The position numbers and the translations under genes are program-made. This document shows, piece by piece, positions 37,189 to 46,970 of a stretch of 64,000 nucleotides of DNA; the first letter of the stretch is position 1; every line of letters begins with the position of its first letter. The stretch is from Labrenzia sp. OB1 (lineage in GTDB: Bacteria > Pseudomonadota > Alphaproteobacteria > Rhizobiales > Stappiaceae). The notes under the pieces were generated by a model, which searched no databases, had not been told where the DNA came from, and saw only the letters and a list, made by a program, of their open reading frames with translations. The stretch covers positions 310,001-374,000 of the forward strand of contig NZ_JSEP01000002.1 in the NCBI RefSeq assembly GCF_001624695.1. The letters are read 5' to 3'.

Positions 37189-37956
37189 GTGAAGCTTTCC
37201 GCAATTCTTACCTCTAAATTCGCTGTCATCATCGCAGTCGCGCTGGCGGCCGCCCCGGCTGCAGCCTTCGCACAGAAACCGCCGCCTCCACCGGATGGTA
37301 AAGCCCCTCCTTCACGCGGTGTCCAGGGGCAGGATCTGAATGAAAGTACGATCAGGTCTCCGGGGGCGCACAGGATCCTCGGTGAGGTCTGGGTGGACAA
37401 CTGGTTCAAGCTTTATATCAACGGGATGCCGCTTCTGGAGGACAGCGTCTCCATTCGCACGGAGCGCTCCTTCAATGCGGAACGGTTTGAATTCAGCGCC
37501 GATTATCCGATGACAATCGCGTTCGAGTTTCGCGATTTCATGGAAAACAGCACCGGCCTTGAATATATCGGCACCCGCCGTCAGCAGATGGGCGACGGCG
37601 GCGCGATCGCCCAGTTCCGTGAGGCCGCTTCCGGCAGGCTTCTGGCTGCGACCGGATCCGACTGGCGCTGCCTGACGGTTCAGTCCGCACCGGCGGACCG
37701 GTCGTGTGAGAACGACCGCAAGCCGGATGTCTCCAGTGCCAGTTGCGCGCAAACCGTGACACCGACGCTGGCCGGCTGGATGGCCCCGGATTTTGACGAC
37801 AGCTCCTGGCCGGCGGCAACCGTACACAGCGCCGGGGACGTCAGTCCCAGGGGCGGCTATGACCGGATCACCTGGGACGGCAACGCCAGACTGATCTGGG
37901 GTGGGGACCTGGAAAAGGACAATATCCTTTATTGCCGTGCGACTGTGGACGGGTGA
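37189..37956 (+). CDS. Secreted protein of unknown function
   Basis: A 255-residue exported protein with a clear signal peptide (about 1-28, cleavage at AFA) and then a Pro-rich linker. The mature part has segments such as GEVWVDNWFKLYINGMPL and, near the C-terminus, FDDSSWPAATV, which resembles the beta-sandwich modules of glycosidases and carbohydrate-binding domains. Several cysteines (about residues 159, 171, 184, 251) could pair. The start is a GTG. I do not recognise a family and assign no role. Confidence 0.75.
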   Translation: MKLSAILTSKFAVIIAVALAAAPAAAFAQKPPPPPDGKAPPSRGVQGQDLNESTIRSPGAHRILGEVWVDNWFKLYINGMPLLEDSVSIRTERSFNAERFEFSADYPMTIAFEFRDFMENSTGLEYIGTRRQQMGDGGAIAQFREAASGRLLAATGSDWRCLTVQSAPADRSCENDRKPDVSSASCAQTVTPTLAGWMAPDFDDSSWPAATVHSAGDVSPRGGYDRITWDGNARLIWGGDLEKDNILYCRATVDG

Positions 37957-38091
37957 TTGCCGCCGGATTTCGCGATCCCCGAATTGCAGCACACCTGTCC
38001 GCGTGATAGACCCCCCGGCATCGAATTCGACATGTCGCTGCGGGCAGCAAAACTCAGTGCGGCGTCAACCTGCTTTTGAGACTGGACACTC

Positions 38092-39369
38092 ATGAAACTT
38101 CTCCTCATCGGATCCGGTGGCCGCGAACATTCCCTGGCCTGGGCGCTTGCGAAATCCCCAAGACTGACCAAGCTTTATGCCGCACCGGGCAATGCCGGCA
38201 TCGCCCAGGTGGCCGGGCTCTGCGATCTGGATGTTTCTAACCATCAGGCAGTGATCGACTTTTGCCGGGCAAAGGGGATCGACCTCGTGGTGGTCGGGCC
38301 GGAGGCCCCGCTGGTGGCTGGCCTGGTGGACGATCTGGAAGCGGCCGGACTGAAGGCTTTCGGTCCGAGCCGGGCGGCAGCGCAGCTCGAAGGCTCCAAG
38401 GCCTTCACCAAAGGCGTCTGTGACGAAGCCGGTATTCCGACTGCGGGCTATGGTCGTTTCGACACGCGCGACGCAGCCCTTGCCTACGTCCGGGAAAAAG
38501 GGGCCCCCATCGTCGTCAAGGCCGACGGGCTTGCCGCTGGCAAAGGCGTTGTCGTCGCCATGACCTTGCAGGAAGCCGAGGACGCGGTGACGGCGTGTTT
38601 TGAAGGCTCGTTCGGTGAGGCCGGGGCGGAAGTCGTCATTGAGGAATTCCTGCAGGGCGAGGAAGCCAGCTTTTTTGTGCTTTCGGACGGCACTCACGCC
38701 CTGCCACTGGCAACCGCACAGGATCACAAGCGCGCCTTCGACGGCGACGAGGGCCCGAACACCGGCGGCATGGGTGCCTATTCGCCGGCCCCGGTCCTGA
38801 CCGATCCGCTGATCGCGGATGTCATGAGGACGATCATCGAACCGACGATCGAGACGCTGGCCGGACGCGGCACGCCGTTCAAGGGCGTGCTTTACGCGGG
38901 CCTGATGATGACCGAGGACGGTCCGAAACTCATCGAATACAACACCCGCTTCGGCGATCCGGAGTGCCAGGTGCTGATGATGCGGCTGAAAAGCGACCTG
39001 CTGGACCTGCTCCTTGCCAGCGTCGAGGGGACTCTCGCAACCGCAACGGCGCAATGGCGCGATGACACAGCGGTCACTGTCGTCATGGCGGCCAATGGCT
39101 ATCCGGGAAGTTACCAAAAGGGCACGGAAATCCGGGGGCTGGACCCGCTCTCCTCGGACCGGCTTGAAGTCTTTCATGCCGGGACGAAGCGGGAAGGCGG
39201 CCAGTTGCTTGCCAATGGTGGCCGGGTCCTGAACGTGACGGCGCTCGGATCCAGCGTCCTGGAGGCCCAGAGGGCAGCCTATGACGCGATCTCAAAGATC
39301 GACTGGCCGGAAGGCTTCTCCCGATCCGATATCGGCTGGCGGGCGATCGAGCGCGAGAACAACAGCTAG
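38092..39369 (+). CDS. purD: Phosphoribosylamine-glycine ligase
   Basis: A 425-residue ATP-grasp enzyme of purine synthesis that joins phosphoribosylamine and glycine. The N-terminus [19 protein letters not shown], the ATP-grasp blocks [17 protein letters not shown] and [12 protein letters not shown], and the metal site [11 protein letters not shown] are complete. It stands 135 bases after the orphan secreted gene. Confidence 0.98.
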   Translation: MKLLLIGSGGREHSLAWALAKSPRLTKLYAAPGNAGIAQVAGLCDLDVSNHQAVIDFCRAKGIDLVVVGPEAPLVAGLVDDLEAAGLKAFGPSRAAAQLEGSKAFTKGVCDEAGIPTAGYGRFDTRDAALAYVREKGAPIVVKADGLAAGKGVVVAMTLQEAEDAVTACFEGSFGEAGAEVVIEEFLQGEEASFFVLSDGTHALPLATAQDHKRAFDGDEGPNTGGMGAYSPAPVLTDPLIADVMRTIIEPTIETLAGRGTPFKGVLYAGLMMTEDGPKLIEYNTRFGDPECQVLMMRLKSDLLDLLLASVEGTLATATAQWRDDTAVTVVMAANGYPGSYQKGTEIRGLDPLSSDRLEVFHAGTKREGGQLLANGGRVLNVTALGSSVLEAQRAAYDAISKIDWPEGFSRSDIGWRAIERENNS

Positions 39370-39446
39370 CGCACCTCCGGTACGATGCTTTCATCGGAAT
39401 GGAAAAAGATCTAGTTTTCCCTTGAAGCTGCGGCGGGGAGAAGGGC

Positions 39447-40367
39447 TTGAAAAGTAATTTGCCGGATATGTTCCCGGGGTTTGACAGCGTCACCGTGGAG
39501 ACCGCGAGCGCCCGGCTGTTCTGCCGGATCGGCGGGTCGGGGCCGCCTCTGCTGCTGCTGCACGGCTATCCGCAATCCCATGTCTGCTGGCACAAGATCG
39601 CGCCGCGCCTCGCGGATCGCTTTACACTCGTCCTGCCTGACCTTCCCGGTTACGGCAGATCCTCCGTTCCGCCCCTCAGCGATGATCACACGGCCTATTC
39701 CAAGCGCACCATGGCCGAGGCCGTCATCGAGATGATGCAGGTGCTCGGCCACAGCCGTTTCTTCCTCGCCGGGCACGACCGCGGCGGACGGGTGGCCTAC
39801 CGTCTGGCGCTGGATAACCCCGACGCGGTTGAACGGCTTGCGGTGCTCGATATCCTGCCGACATCCGACTACTGGGACAGGATGGACCGGCAATTCGGCC
39901 TGAAGATATATCACTGGATGTTTCTGGCGCAGCCTGCCCCCTTTCCCGAGAAACTCATCGCGGCGTCTCCCATACGGTTTCTGGAACATACCCTCGCGAG
40001 CTGGACCGGCGACAAGACCCTGACCAGCTTTTCAGAGGATGCGCTCGCCGACAATCGCGCCTGGTTCTGCGATCCCGACCGGATTTCCGCCACTTGCGAG
40101 GACTACCGGGCAGGAGCGACGGTCGATTATCAGCACGACAGGGCGGATCTGGACGCAGGCAAACAAATCCAGATGCCCATGCTTGCCCTTTGGGGTGAAA
40201 AAGGAATTGCGAACAGCGTCGAAGACCCTCTGGCAATGTGGCGGACATGGTGTCCCGAGGCCAAGGGCACGGCCCTGCCCTGCGGACACTTTCTCCCTGA
40301 AGAAGCGCCTGATGAAACTTTTGATGTACTATTGGATTTTTTGCTACCTGATCAAAGTCTTACCTAA
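39447..40367 (+). CDS. Alpha/beta hydrolase, haloacetate-dehalogenase-like
   Basis: A 306-residue alpha/beta hydrolase that resembles fluoroacetate dehalogenases, which release halide from haloacetates through an Asp nucleophile. The expected Asp lies in GHDRGGRVAYRLAL, the His in CGHFLPEEAPDE, and HGYPQSHVCWHKIAP and CEDYRAGA match the subfamily. Epoxide hydrolases share part of this pattern, so the substrate is not certain. The start is a TTG with GGGGAGAAGG just upstream; an ATG at 39468 is the alternative. Confidence 0.88.
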   Translation: MKSNLPDMFPGFDSVTVETASARLFCRIGGSGPPLLLLHGYPQSHVCWHKIAPRLADRFTLVLPDLPGYGRSSVPPLSDDHTAYSKRTMAEAVIEMMQVLGHSRFFLAGHDRGGRVAYRLALDNPDAVERLAVLDILPTSDYWDRMDRQFGLKIYHWMFLAQPAPFPEKLIAASPIRFLEHTLASWTGDKTLTSFSEDALADNRAWFCDPDRISATCEDYRAGATVDYQHDRADLDAGKQIQMPMLALWGEKGIANSVEDPLAMWRTWCPEAKGTALPCGHFLPEEAPDETFDVLLDFLLPDQSLT

Positions 40368-40507
40368 AGTTATTTTTGCTACATTTATCTCATGATTTAT
40401 ATTTTTTGTTTTAATTTCCAATATTCATAATTATTTTCAATAATATAGCGCTTCATATTAATCTTCTTTAAGAGACCTGTTCAAAACAATTTAACCATTC
40501 GCGCCTA
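40368..40507. other. AT-rich intergenic segment
   Basis: A 140-base stretch markedly richer in A and T than its GC-rich surroundings, with runs such as TTTATATTTTTTGTTTTAAT. It probably holds the promoter of the following c-di-GMP gene; it may also be a junction of acquired DNA. Confidence 0.55.
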
Positions 40508-43500
40508 TTGAGAAAAATGGCATTGGCTTTTTGCGCCATCCTGCGGCAACCCAGCGGGACATGGTGCAGAAAAGAAGCTGGTCGAACGGTGCGCAGCGCA
40601 AGCTGCTCAGGGGCGCGGGTATTTCGAGTGGGCAATCTGGACACAGATGACGGGCAAGGCCTTCGGGGACAAGGGCATCTCCTTCGGGGTGCCGGCGCGC
40701 GCCTCGACAAGATTCTTGTCCGGTGGTGCTGCGGCGAGGATATTCAATTCGAAAAACCGCTCAGAACCATCTTTCTGTCGATCTTCGCGCTGACCGTTTC
40801 CCTCCTGACCATTCAGAACATTTCCGCCGCCTACTGGAGCATGAACGAACCGCAAAAACAGCTTGTGCGGACCGTCGAAAGACTGCTGATCCGGCAGAAA
40901 GCGCTTGGCACGGAAACGCTCGACCAGATCGTCAGCACCATAGGAGCGGACAGCGCTCTGCAGACGGCCATCCGGGAGAAAAACTCTTCCGAAATCAGAA
41001 AAATCGCGGCTGGTGTTTTCGCCCGGAAACCGGACGGACTGCACATTGCCGAATTCACGATTTACGGCGCGGATCAAAAGCGCATATTCCGGGCGTTGGA
41101 GCCGAACCCCTTCGGCGATCGCCACGGCCCTCACCCTGCCAGTCACAGAATATCCTTTCAGTCCGACCTGATTGCGAACCTGTCCCGCCAGACCAGCGGC
41201 ATCGAACTCGGTCCGGATGCCGAGCCCGTCGTCAGCGTCTTTCGCTCCTGGACCGCCAACGGCAAGCTGATTGGTTACCTCAAACTCGCCATCGACATCG
41301 AGAGCGCGCTTGCCATAACGAGTTCCGCTGTGGATGCGCAAATCGTCAAGATCGCGCAGACAGGGGAAAGCCACGGTCTCAACGGCCACAGTTTCCATTA
41401 CACGAATATCGGCGGTCCGGTGCCGGGCGGACTCGATATCGCCGCCATCTCCGGCTCCCGCGGATTCGACGGCCTCAACAAGATCCTGTTCCACGAAAAC
41501 AGGATCTTCGTGTTGCGGGACCTGCCCATTCCGGTGACAGGAACGCAACGTCCCGTCTATCTCGCTCTGGTCAAGGATGTCACCCGCAACGTCTGGGCCT
41601 TCGCGCAGGAAACGCTGTTGTCGCTCATGGCCGGCATCGGTCTGGCGCTGGTGTCATGGACTGTCATCCATCGCCTTCTGTCCAGACTGCAATCCTCCGT
41701 TCAAACAACGACGTCGCGCCTGGAAGCCGAAGTGCGGGAAAATACAAGGAAGCTGGAACACAGCGCCTTTCAGCTGACGGAAGCCCAGCGGATTGCCGGC
41801 GTCGGTAGCTGGGAGAGGAACATTGCGACCAATGAGGTCCTCGGGTCTGAGGAATTCTACCGGATCCTGAATATCCCCAAGGATCTGCCGACAGGTGAAA
41901 TTCAGGAAACGATCTACTCACGGGTACCTGAGCCGGAATTTCTCTCCATGCAGGCAATAGTCAACAGAGCGGAAGCCATTTGCGGAGAATTCGATTTCAA
42001 GCACAGTCTTGTCTGGAAGGACGGCGACTCCCGGTTCTTGCACGTGCGCGGCTACGCTCTGGCCGGTCCGGACGGCAAGGCTGCCAAGGTTATTGGTACG
42101 GTTCACGATATTACCGAGCGGCGCCTGGCGGAACGGCGGAACAATCTTCTGGCGAATATCCTGGAGTCCTCGCTGAACGAGATCTTCATCCTGAACCCGC
42201 AGACCTTTCTCATCGAATACGCCAACAAATGTGCGCTCAACAACCTCGGCTACGATCTTGCGGACCTCAAATGCCGGCATATCTGGGACATCAATCCGGT
42301 TTACGATGCGGAGTCCGTCCGCAAGGATGTGACACCTCTTTTGAACGGCTCCCGGCAAAGTCTCACCGTTGAGAGCCTTCACAAACGCAAAGACGGTTCG
42401 GAATATCCGGTCGATCTTCGGGTTCAGTTGCTGAAGGATGACGACAGGGATCTGTTCATCGCCATTGCCAATGACGTGTCGGAGCGCGTGCAACGGGAAA
42501 ACGAAACCCGCGAGGCAAAGGTCCGCGCCGAACGTCTGGCCTATTTTGATCCGCTGACCAAGCTTTCGAACCGTGCCGGATGTCAGCGCGACGCGAAAGC
42601 CCACTTCTCCCGCTCCGACAAACCCGCGTTCCTGGTCCACGTCGACATGGACGGGTTCAAGCGGGTCAACGATACGCTGGGTCATCTTGCCGGTGATCAT
42701 TGCCTTGAGGAAACCGGGCGCAGATTGCGGCAGGTCTGCCGCGGGCTCGGCACCGCCTATCGTTGGGGCGGAGATGAATTCGTCATTCTGGCGAAGAGCA
42801 GCACGTCGGATCCGAATGAACTGTGCGAACGCGCCCGCCGGCTCATGCGGGCGCCGATGGAATTCAGCGGCACGAGATTCTGGCCAACGGTCAGCATGGG
42901 CATCGCCCTGTGTCCGGAGGATGGAGACGATTTCGACACGCTGCTGGTGAATGCGGACCTGGCGCTCTACCAGTCGAAGGAAAAGGGCAAGGACCGCTAC
43001 ACCTTCTTCAGATCGGACATGAAAACCGACAGCGAAATCGAAGCAAAGATCGAGCTGGAACTTCACGACGCCGTCAAGAACGATCAGTTCATGCTGGTCT
43101 TCCAGCCCCAGGTCAATCTGAGGTCCCAGTCGATTACCGGTGTCGAGGCACTGGTCCGCTGGGAGCACCCCGAACGCGGACTGCTGTCTCCGGCCGAATT
43201 TCTCCCGGTTGTCGAAAAGACCAGCCTTGCCCCCCTCCTGGGCAAGATCGTCATCGACACGGCGCTGGCCGCAGCAAAACACTGGATGGATGCGCGCCTC
43301 GACTTCGGACGGGTGTCGATCAATATTTCCCCTTCCCACCTGGCTTCCGGCCTGCTCGTGGAGCACTTCAAGGAAGCGATGGCGAAATATGAGATCGGGC
43401 CGGAGAGGATTACCGCCGAAGTGCTGGAATCCGTCTTTCTGAGCGACGACCGGTCCGGCCAGCTGGCGGCGCTCGAGGAGCTTTACGACCTCGGCGTTCA

Positions 43501-43831
43501 CATAGAACTGGATGACTTCGGGACCGGTTATGCATCCTTGACCCATGTTGCCGATCTGCCAATAAACGGGCTCAAGATCGACAAGTCGTTTACCAACCAG
43601 ATGCTTCAGGATTCGAAAAAGGAAGCTGTTGTGAACCAGCTCATCCAGCTCGCACGGTCCCTGAATATCGGGATCGTCTGTGAAGGGGTGGAAACGGAAG
43701 CGCAATATGACCGCCTGCGGATGATGGGCGATTTCTCGGTCCAGGGATATCTGGTCGCCAGACCGATGACGTTCGACCGCATGACGGACTGGATGACCGA
43801 ATCCGCGGACGACCTTTATTACGTTATCTGA
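40508..43831 (+). CDS. Membrane PAS-PAS-GGDEF-EAL cyclic-di-GMP protein
   Basis: Up to 1107 residues: a membrane helix (about 80-105), a periplasmic sensor region to about 365, a second helix, a coiled coil, two PAS domains (about 420-665), GGDEF (about 680-840) and EAL (about 850-1100). The cyclase motif RWGGDEF and the EAL motif GVEALVRW with DDFGTG are both intact, so it may be bifunctional; no RxxD inhibitory site is seen before GGDEF. The start is uncertain: TTG 40508, ATG 40517 or GTG 40628, and the first 80 residues do not look like protein. It is not adjacent to other signalling genes. Confidence 0.92.
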   Translation: MRKMALAFCAILRQPSGTWCRKEAGRTVRSASCSGARVFRVGNLDTDDGQGLRGQGHLLRGAGARLDKILVRWCCGEDIQFEKPLRTIFLSIFALTVSLLTIQNISAAYWSMNEPQKQLVRTVERLLIRQKALGTETLDQIVSTIGADSALQTAIREKNSSEIRKIAAGVFARKPDGLHIAEFTIYGADQKRIFRALEPNPFGDRHGPHPASHRISFQSDLIANLSRQTSGIELGPDAEPVVSVFRSWTANGKLIGYLKLAIDIESALAITSSAVDAQIVKIAQTGESHGLNGHSFHYTNIGGPVPGGLDIAAISGSRGFDGLNKILFHENRIFVLRDLPIPVTGTQRPVYLALVKDVTRNVWAFAQETLLSLMAGIGLALVSWTVIHRLLSRLQSSVQTTTSRLEAEVRENTRKLEHSAFQLTEAQRIAGVGSWERNIATNEVLGSEEFYRILNIPKDLPTGEIQETIYSRVPEPEFLSMQAIVNRAEAICGEFDFKHSLVWKDGDSRFLHVRGYALAGPDGKAAKVIGTVHDITERRLAERRNNLLANILESSLNEIFILNPQTFLIEYANKCALNNLGYDLADLKCRHIWDINPVYDAESVRKDVTPLLNGSRQSLTVESLHKRKDGSEYPVDLRVQLLKDDDRDLFIAIANDVSERVQRENETREAKVRAERLAYFDPLTKLSNRAGCQRDAKAHFSRSDKPAFLVHVDMDGFKRVNDTLGHLAGDHCLEETGRRLRQVCRGLGTAYRWGGDEFVILAKSSTSDPNELCERARRLMRAPMEFSGTRFWPTVSMGIALCPEDGDDFDTLLVNADLALYQSKEKGKDRYTFFRSDMKTDSEIEAKIELELHDAVKNDQFMLVFQPQVNLRSQSITGVEALVRWEHPERGLLSPAEFLPVVEKTSLAPLLGKIVIDTALAAAKHWMDARLDFGRVSINISPSHLASGLLVEHFKEAMAKYEIGPERITAEVLESVFLSDDRSGQLAALEELYDLGVHIELDDFGTGYASLTHVADLPINGLKIDKSFTNQMLQDSKKEAVVNQLIQLARSLNIGIVCEGVETEAQYDRLRMMGDFSVQGYLVARPMTFDRMTDWMTESADDLYYVI

Positions 43832-43976
43832 CGCATCCCGGCCTTCCGCGCGTTGTGTTTGACGCCCGGTTCCTGTACCGGCAATAAGAGATCAGGTCCG
43901 GGCTCACGGCTCCTTGCCTGATGCGCCCGAACCCCGGCCCTTACGCACAGAACACCAGCAACCGGAAGCTGACGAG

Positions 43977-44828
43977 ATGTCCATTCCTTCCTCCTCCCCC
44001 CGGATCGGCCTCGCCCTCGGTGGCGGCGGCGCCCGGGGGCTTGCCCATATACCGGTGCTAGAAGCGTTTGACGAACTTGGCTTGAAGCCCGCCCAGATCG
44101 CCGGCACCTCCATCGGCGCCATCATGGGCGCCGCCTATGCCAGCGGGCTCAGCGGCAGGGAAATCCGGCAGTTGACGCTGGAGATCTTCGCTGACAGCAA
44201 CAGTGTACTGTCACGCCTGTGGAAGCTCAGGCCCAGACGGTTCGTCGACATGTTCCGCCCCGGCCCCGTTCAATTCGATCCACAGCGTGTGCTGGAAGTT
44301 TTCATTTCGGACTATCTGCAGGACCGGTTCGAAGACCTCAAGATCCCGCTACGCCTGCTCGCGACCGACTTCTATGGCTGTCAGGAAGTCGATTTCGAAT
44401 CGGGTCCGCTGCTGCCTGCCCTGGCTGCATCCATCGCGATTCCCGCGGTTTTCCGGCCGGTCAAGCTGAACGGCCAGATTCTGATCGATGGCGGCGTTGT
44501 TAATCCACTGCCGTTTGACGGCTTGCGCACCAATTGCGACATAGTCATTGCTGTCGATGTGGTCGGCGCCCCGGTTCCTCGGACCGACAAGAGCGAAATC
44601 AGCATGCTGGATTCCCTGTTCGGGGCTTCGCAGATCCTGATGCAAACGATAACAAGCCAGAAACTCAAGATAGATCAACCGGATATCCTGCTCCGGCCGC
44701 CACACGACACCATCCGCGTTCTCGACTTCATGAAAGCGGAGCGCGTTCTCAATTCGGCTGAGCCACTGAAGGAGACAACGAAAGAAAAACTCGAGATACT
44801 GATAAAACAACTGAGTCTTGTTACTTAG
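43977..44828 (+). CDS. Patatin-like phospholipase (RssA type)
   Basis: A 283-residue serine lipid acylhydrolase. The Ser-Asp dyad is complete: oxyanion GGGGARG near residue 18, nucleophile GTSIG near residue 46, and DGG (ILIDGGVVNPLP) near 186. No signal peptide, so it is cytoplasmic like RssA. The ATG at 43977 starts the domain; an in-frame extension to 43914 begins with TTG and is probably untranslated. Confidence 0.92.
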   Translation: MSIPSSSPRIGLALGGGGARGLAHIPVLEAFDELGLKPAQIAGTSIGAIMGAAYASGLSGREIRQLTLEIFADSNSVLSRLWKLRPRRFVDMFRPGPVQFDPQRVLEVFISDYLQDRFEDLKIPLRLLATDFYGCQEVDFESGPLLPALAASIAIPAVFRPVKLNGQILIDGGVVNPLPFDGLRTNCDIVIAVDVVGAPVPRTDKSEISMLDSLFGASQILMQTITSQKLKIDQPDILLRPPHDTIRVLDFMKAERVLNSAEPLKETTKEKLEILIKQLSLVT

Positions 44829-44942
44829 AGGCAACATTCGTACATCCCACGAGATAAACGATTTTTATTGGACCCCAAGCCCCTTTTAATAAAACTTTAA
44901 TACAATCAATAAATAATTTTCCTATTCTATTAGGAGAAGGCT

Positions 44943-45284
44943 ATGCAGCCAACGGAATCAGCGGATTTGGACAACTGCCCGGTATCGGACGTTTTGCTGA
45001 AACGACTGCTGGACGCCACGGTCAACGCGGTGACGGATGTCGGCAACCAGCTACCGGACAGCCAGCGCGCGGCCTTGGCCGTCTATTGTTACCGGCGCGC
45101 TCATTTCCGCAAACTCGGGCTGTCGCTTGCCAAGCTCTGCAGCCGTCACTCGCTGGTGATGGAAGCAGGACATGCCGGCGAGTTGATCCATTTGCAGGCC
45201 ACGGCTTCCGGTCCGGAAACAGACAGCCGTTTCAGCGATGTCGCAAGAGGAGGCAAGGCCCAGGTCAGCCTCCGCAGCGTATAA
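44943..45284 (+). CDS. Hypothetical protein, 113 residues
   Basis: An orphan acidic-to-neutral helical protein starting MQPTESADLDNCPVSDVLLK. Strongly helical middle (KLGLSLAKLCSRHSLVMEAG) and no membrane segment. A good ribosome site (AGGAGAAGGCT) and an AT-rich upstream region support translation. An intrinsic terminator follows. No family recognised. Confidence 0.72.
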   Translation: MQPTESADLDNCPVSDVLLKRLLDATVNAVTDVGNQLPDSQRAALAVYCYRRAHFRKLGLSLAKLCSRHSLVMEAGHAGELIHLQATASGPETDSRFSDVARGGKAQVSLRSV

Positions 45285-45332
45285 CGAATATCCGATCAGG
45301 GGCTGGTCTTTCCTCCCACCCGCCCCCAACTC

Positions 45333-45378
45333 AGGCAACCGTCTTCACAGCCTCCCTGTGAAAGCCGGTTGCCTTTTT
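45333..45378 (+). terminator. Intrinsic terminator after the 113-residue gene
   Basis: A two-part stem: outer AGGCAACCG with CGGTTGCCT, inner TTCACAG with CTGTGAA, followed by TTTTTCT. A textbook Rho-independent structure. Confidence 0.85.
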
Positions 45379-45527
45379 CTTTGCCCAATTCATTCACATG
45401 ACCAACCTCTTGCCTGTCCTGGCGGCTTATCGCCTCAAACTTGTGCCATCCTGCCCGCAAAGTTACTTGCCCTCGGGGCTGCGCCCACTACACTTAAAAG
45501 CACCTACTGCTTTCGGGATGGTGGACC

Positions 45528-46391
45528 ATGGCTACAGCTGCTCGTGAACGTATTGGACACAACCGGCCTCTGCGACGTCTGACGGAGCCGGCAGCAGCCT
45601 TCTTCTTCACGATAATTGCCGGCCTGGCACTGCCGGGACATGCCTATGCCGTCTGCCAGTTGATTGCGGACGCGCCCTACAGAAGCCCGGCACCCGGAGA
45701 AGCCCGCGTGTGGCAGGCCGCTCTTGCGGTCGATGAGGTGCAGATCCGGTATATCGGCCATTCCACCTTTGAACTGGAAACGCCACAGGGGGTTCGGATC
45801 GCGACGGACTACAACGACAGTATCCGGCCACTTCTGCCGCCGACCGTTGCGACAATGAACGGTGCCCACAGCACGCATTATTCGGTCAATCCCTCTCCAG
45901 ACATCGAACATCTGCTTTTCGGCTGGAATCCGCAGGGCGGTCCCATCGACCATGACCTGACTGTCCAGGACGTACGCATCCGCAATATCCAGACCAACAT
46001 TCGCGGTTGGGATGGAGAAAGCCGGCGGCTGGGCAATTCGATTTTCGTTTTCGAGGTGGCGGATCTGTGCATCGCGCATCTTGGGCATCTGCATCACAGG
46101 CTGACCCAGGAGGATCTGACGCGGCTCGGACAGATCGACATCGTCTTTGCCGCCATCGACAATTCGTCGACGCTGCGGCTGGAGAGCCTGATGCACGTTC
46201 TTGACAGCGTCGGCCCGGCAATGGTGATTCCGATGCATTTTCATTTCGCCGGCGCCCTGCAGAGCTTCATGGGCAGGGCAACGGAAGCTGGATACGAAGT
46301 GATCCGGGCCGACACGCCAAAGCTGATCGTGAGCCGGGCCGGCCTTCCTTTGCGCAAGACAGTCTACATCATGATGCCGGGCGGCGCCTGA
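45528..46391 (+). CDS. Exported MBL-fold protein with altered metal motif
   Basis: A 287-residue protein with a signal-like N-terminus (cleavage near AYA, about residue 40) and a metallo-beta-lactamase fold of the UlaG kind: YIGHSTFELETPQG, IATDYN, CIAHLGHLHHRL and VIPMHFHF. The usual HxHxDH motif appears as HSTHYS, lacking the Asp-His pair. Family members are mostly hydrolases, so this one may have an altered or lost activity. It converges on rsmD with 15 bases between. Confidence 0.83.
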   Translation: MATAARERIGHNRPLRRLTEPAAAFFFTIIAGLALPGHAYAVCQLIADAPYRSPAPGEARVWQAALAVDEVQIRYIGHSTFELETPQGVRIATDYNDSIRPLLPPTVATMNGAHSTHYSVNPSPDIEHLLFGWNPQGGPIDHDLTVQDVRIRNIQTNIRGWDGESRRLGNSIFVFEVADLCIAHLGHLHHRLTQEDLTRLGQIDIVFAAIDNSSTLRLESLMHVLDSVGPAMVIPMHFHFAGALQSFMGRATEAGYEVIRADTPKLIVSRAGLPLRKTVYIMMPGGA

Positions 46392-46406
46392 TACATTGCG
46401 ACTTGA

Positions 46407-46970
46407 TTACGTTGCCGGGCTGTAATCCAGAAAAACAACCTGACTGTCGCCGGCCAGCCGCCGGTCGCGTTCGGTGAAACCTTCGGGGATCTCGATCGCG
46501 GCGGACGCACGCTCTTCCAGAACGCAGGTTGCACCCGGCTTCAGCCAGCCACCGGCCGCTGCAGATGCCAGCGCCTTTTCGCCAAGCCCCTTGTCATAGG
46601 GAGGATCGGCGAACAGCAGATCGAACGGTTCGATGTTACCGGCGCTGCCGAGGCGGACAGCGTCACGGCGGAAAATCTTCGCGGTGCCGTTCAGGCCGAG
46701 ATTTTCCATGTTGGCGCGGATCACGCCGCGCGCCTGTGCGCCTTCCTCAATGAAAGTGCAATGACGCGCACCGCGGCTGATCGCCTCGAACCCAAGAGCG
46801 CCGGTGCCGGCAAACAGATCCAGAACCCGAATGCCGTCAAGCTCGGCGTCGAGACCGTGGACGAGGATGTTGAAGATCGTTTCGCGCAACCGGTCGCTTG
46901 TCGGGCGGGTCGCCTGCGACTTCGGCGCAGCAAGTGCCGCACCCTTGAAACGTCCGGCGACAATTCTCAC
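46407..46970 (-). CDS. rsmD: 16S rRNA (guanine-966 N2) methyltransferase
   Basis: A 187-residue SAM-dependent methyltransferase of the small ribosomal subunit. The SAM motif LDLFAGTGALGFEAISRG and catalytic DPPY (FADPPYDKGL) are present, and the N-terminus MRIVAGRFKGAAL is characteristic. It overlaps the pseudouridine synthase gene by 4 bases. Confidence 0.96.
   Translation of the reverse strand: MRIVAGRFKGAALAAPKSQATRPTSDRLRETIFNILVHGLDAELDGIRVLDLFAGTGALGFEAISRGARHCTFIEEGAQARGVIRANMENLGLNGTAKIFRRDAVRLGSAGNIEPFDLLFADPPYDKGLGEKALASAAAGGWLKPGATCVLEERASAAIEIPEGFTERDRRLAGDSQVVFLDYSPAT

Noticed and set aside
41918..43705. A 595-codon frame opposite the second c-di-GMP gene
   Set aside because: Antisense shadow of the PAS, GGDEF and EAL domains; no recognisable motif of its own.
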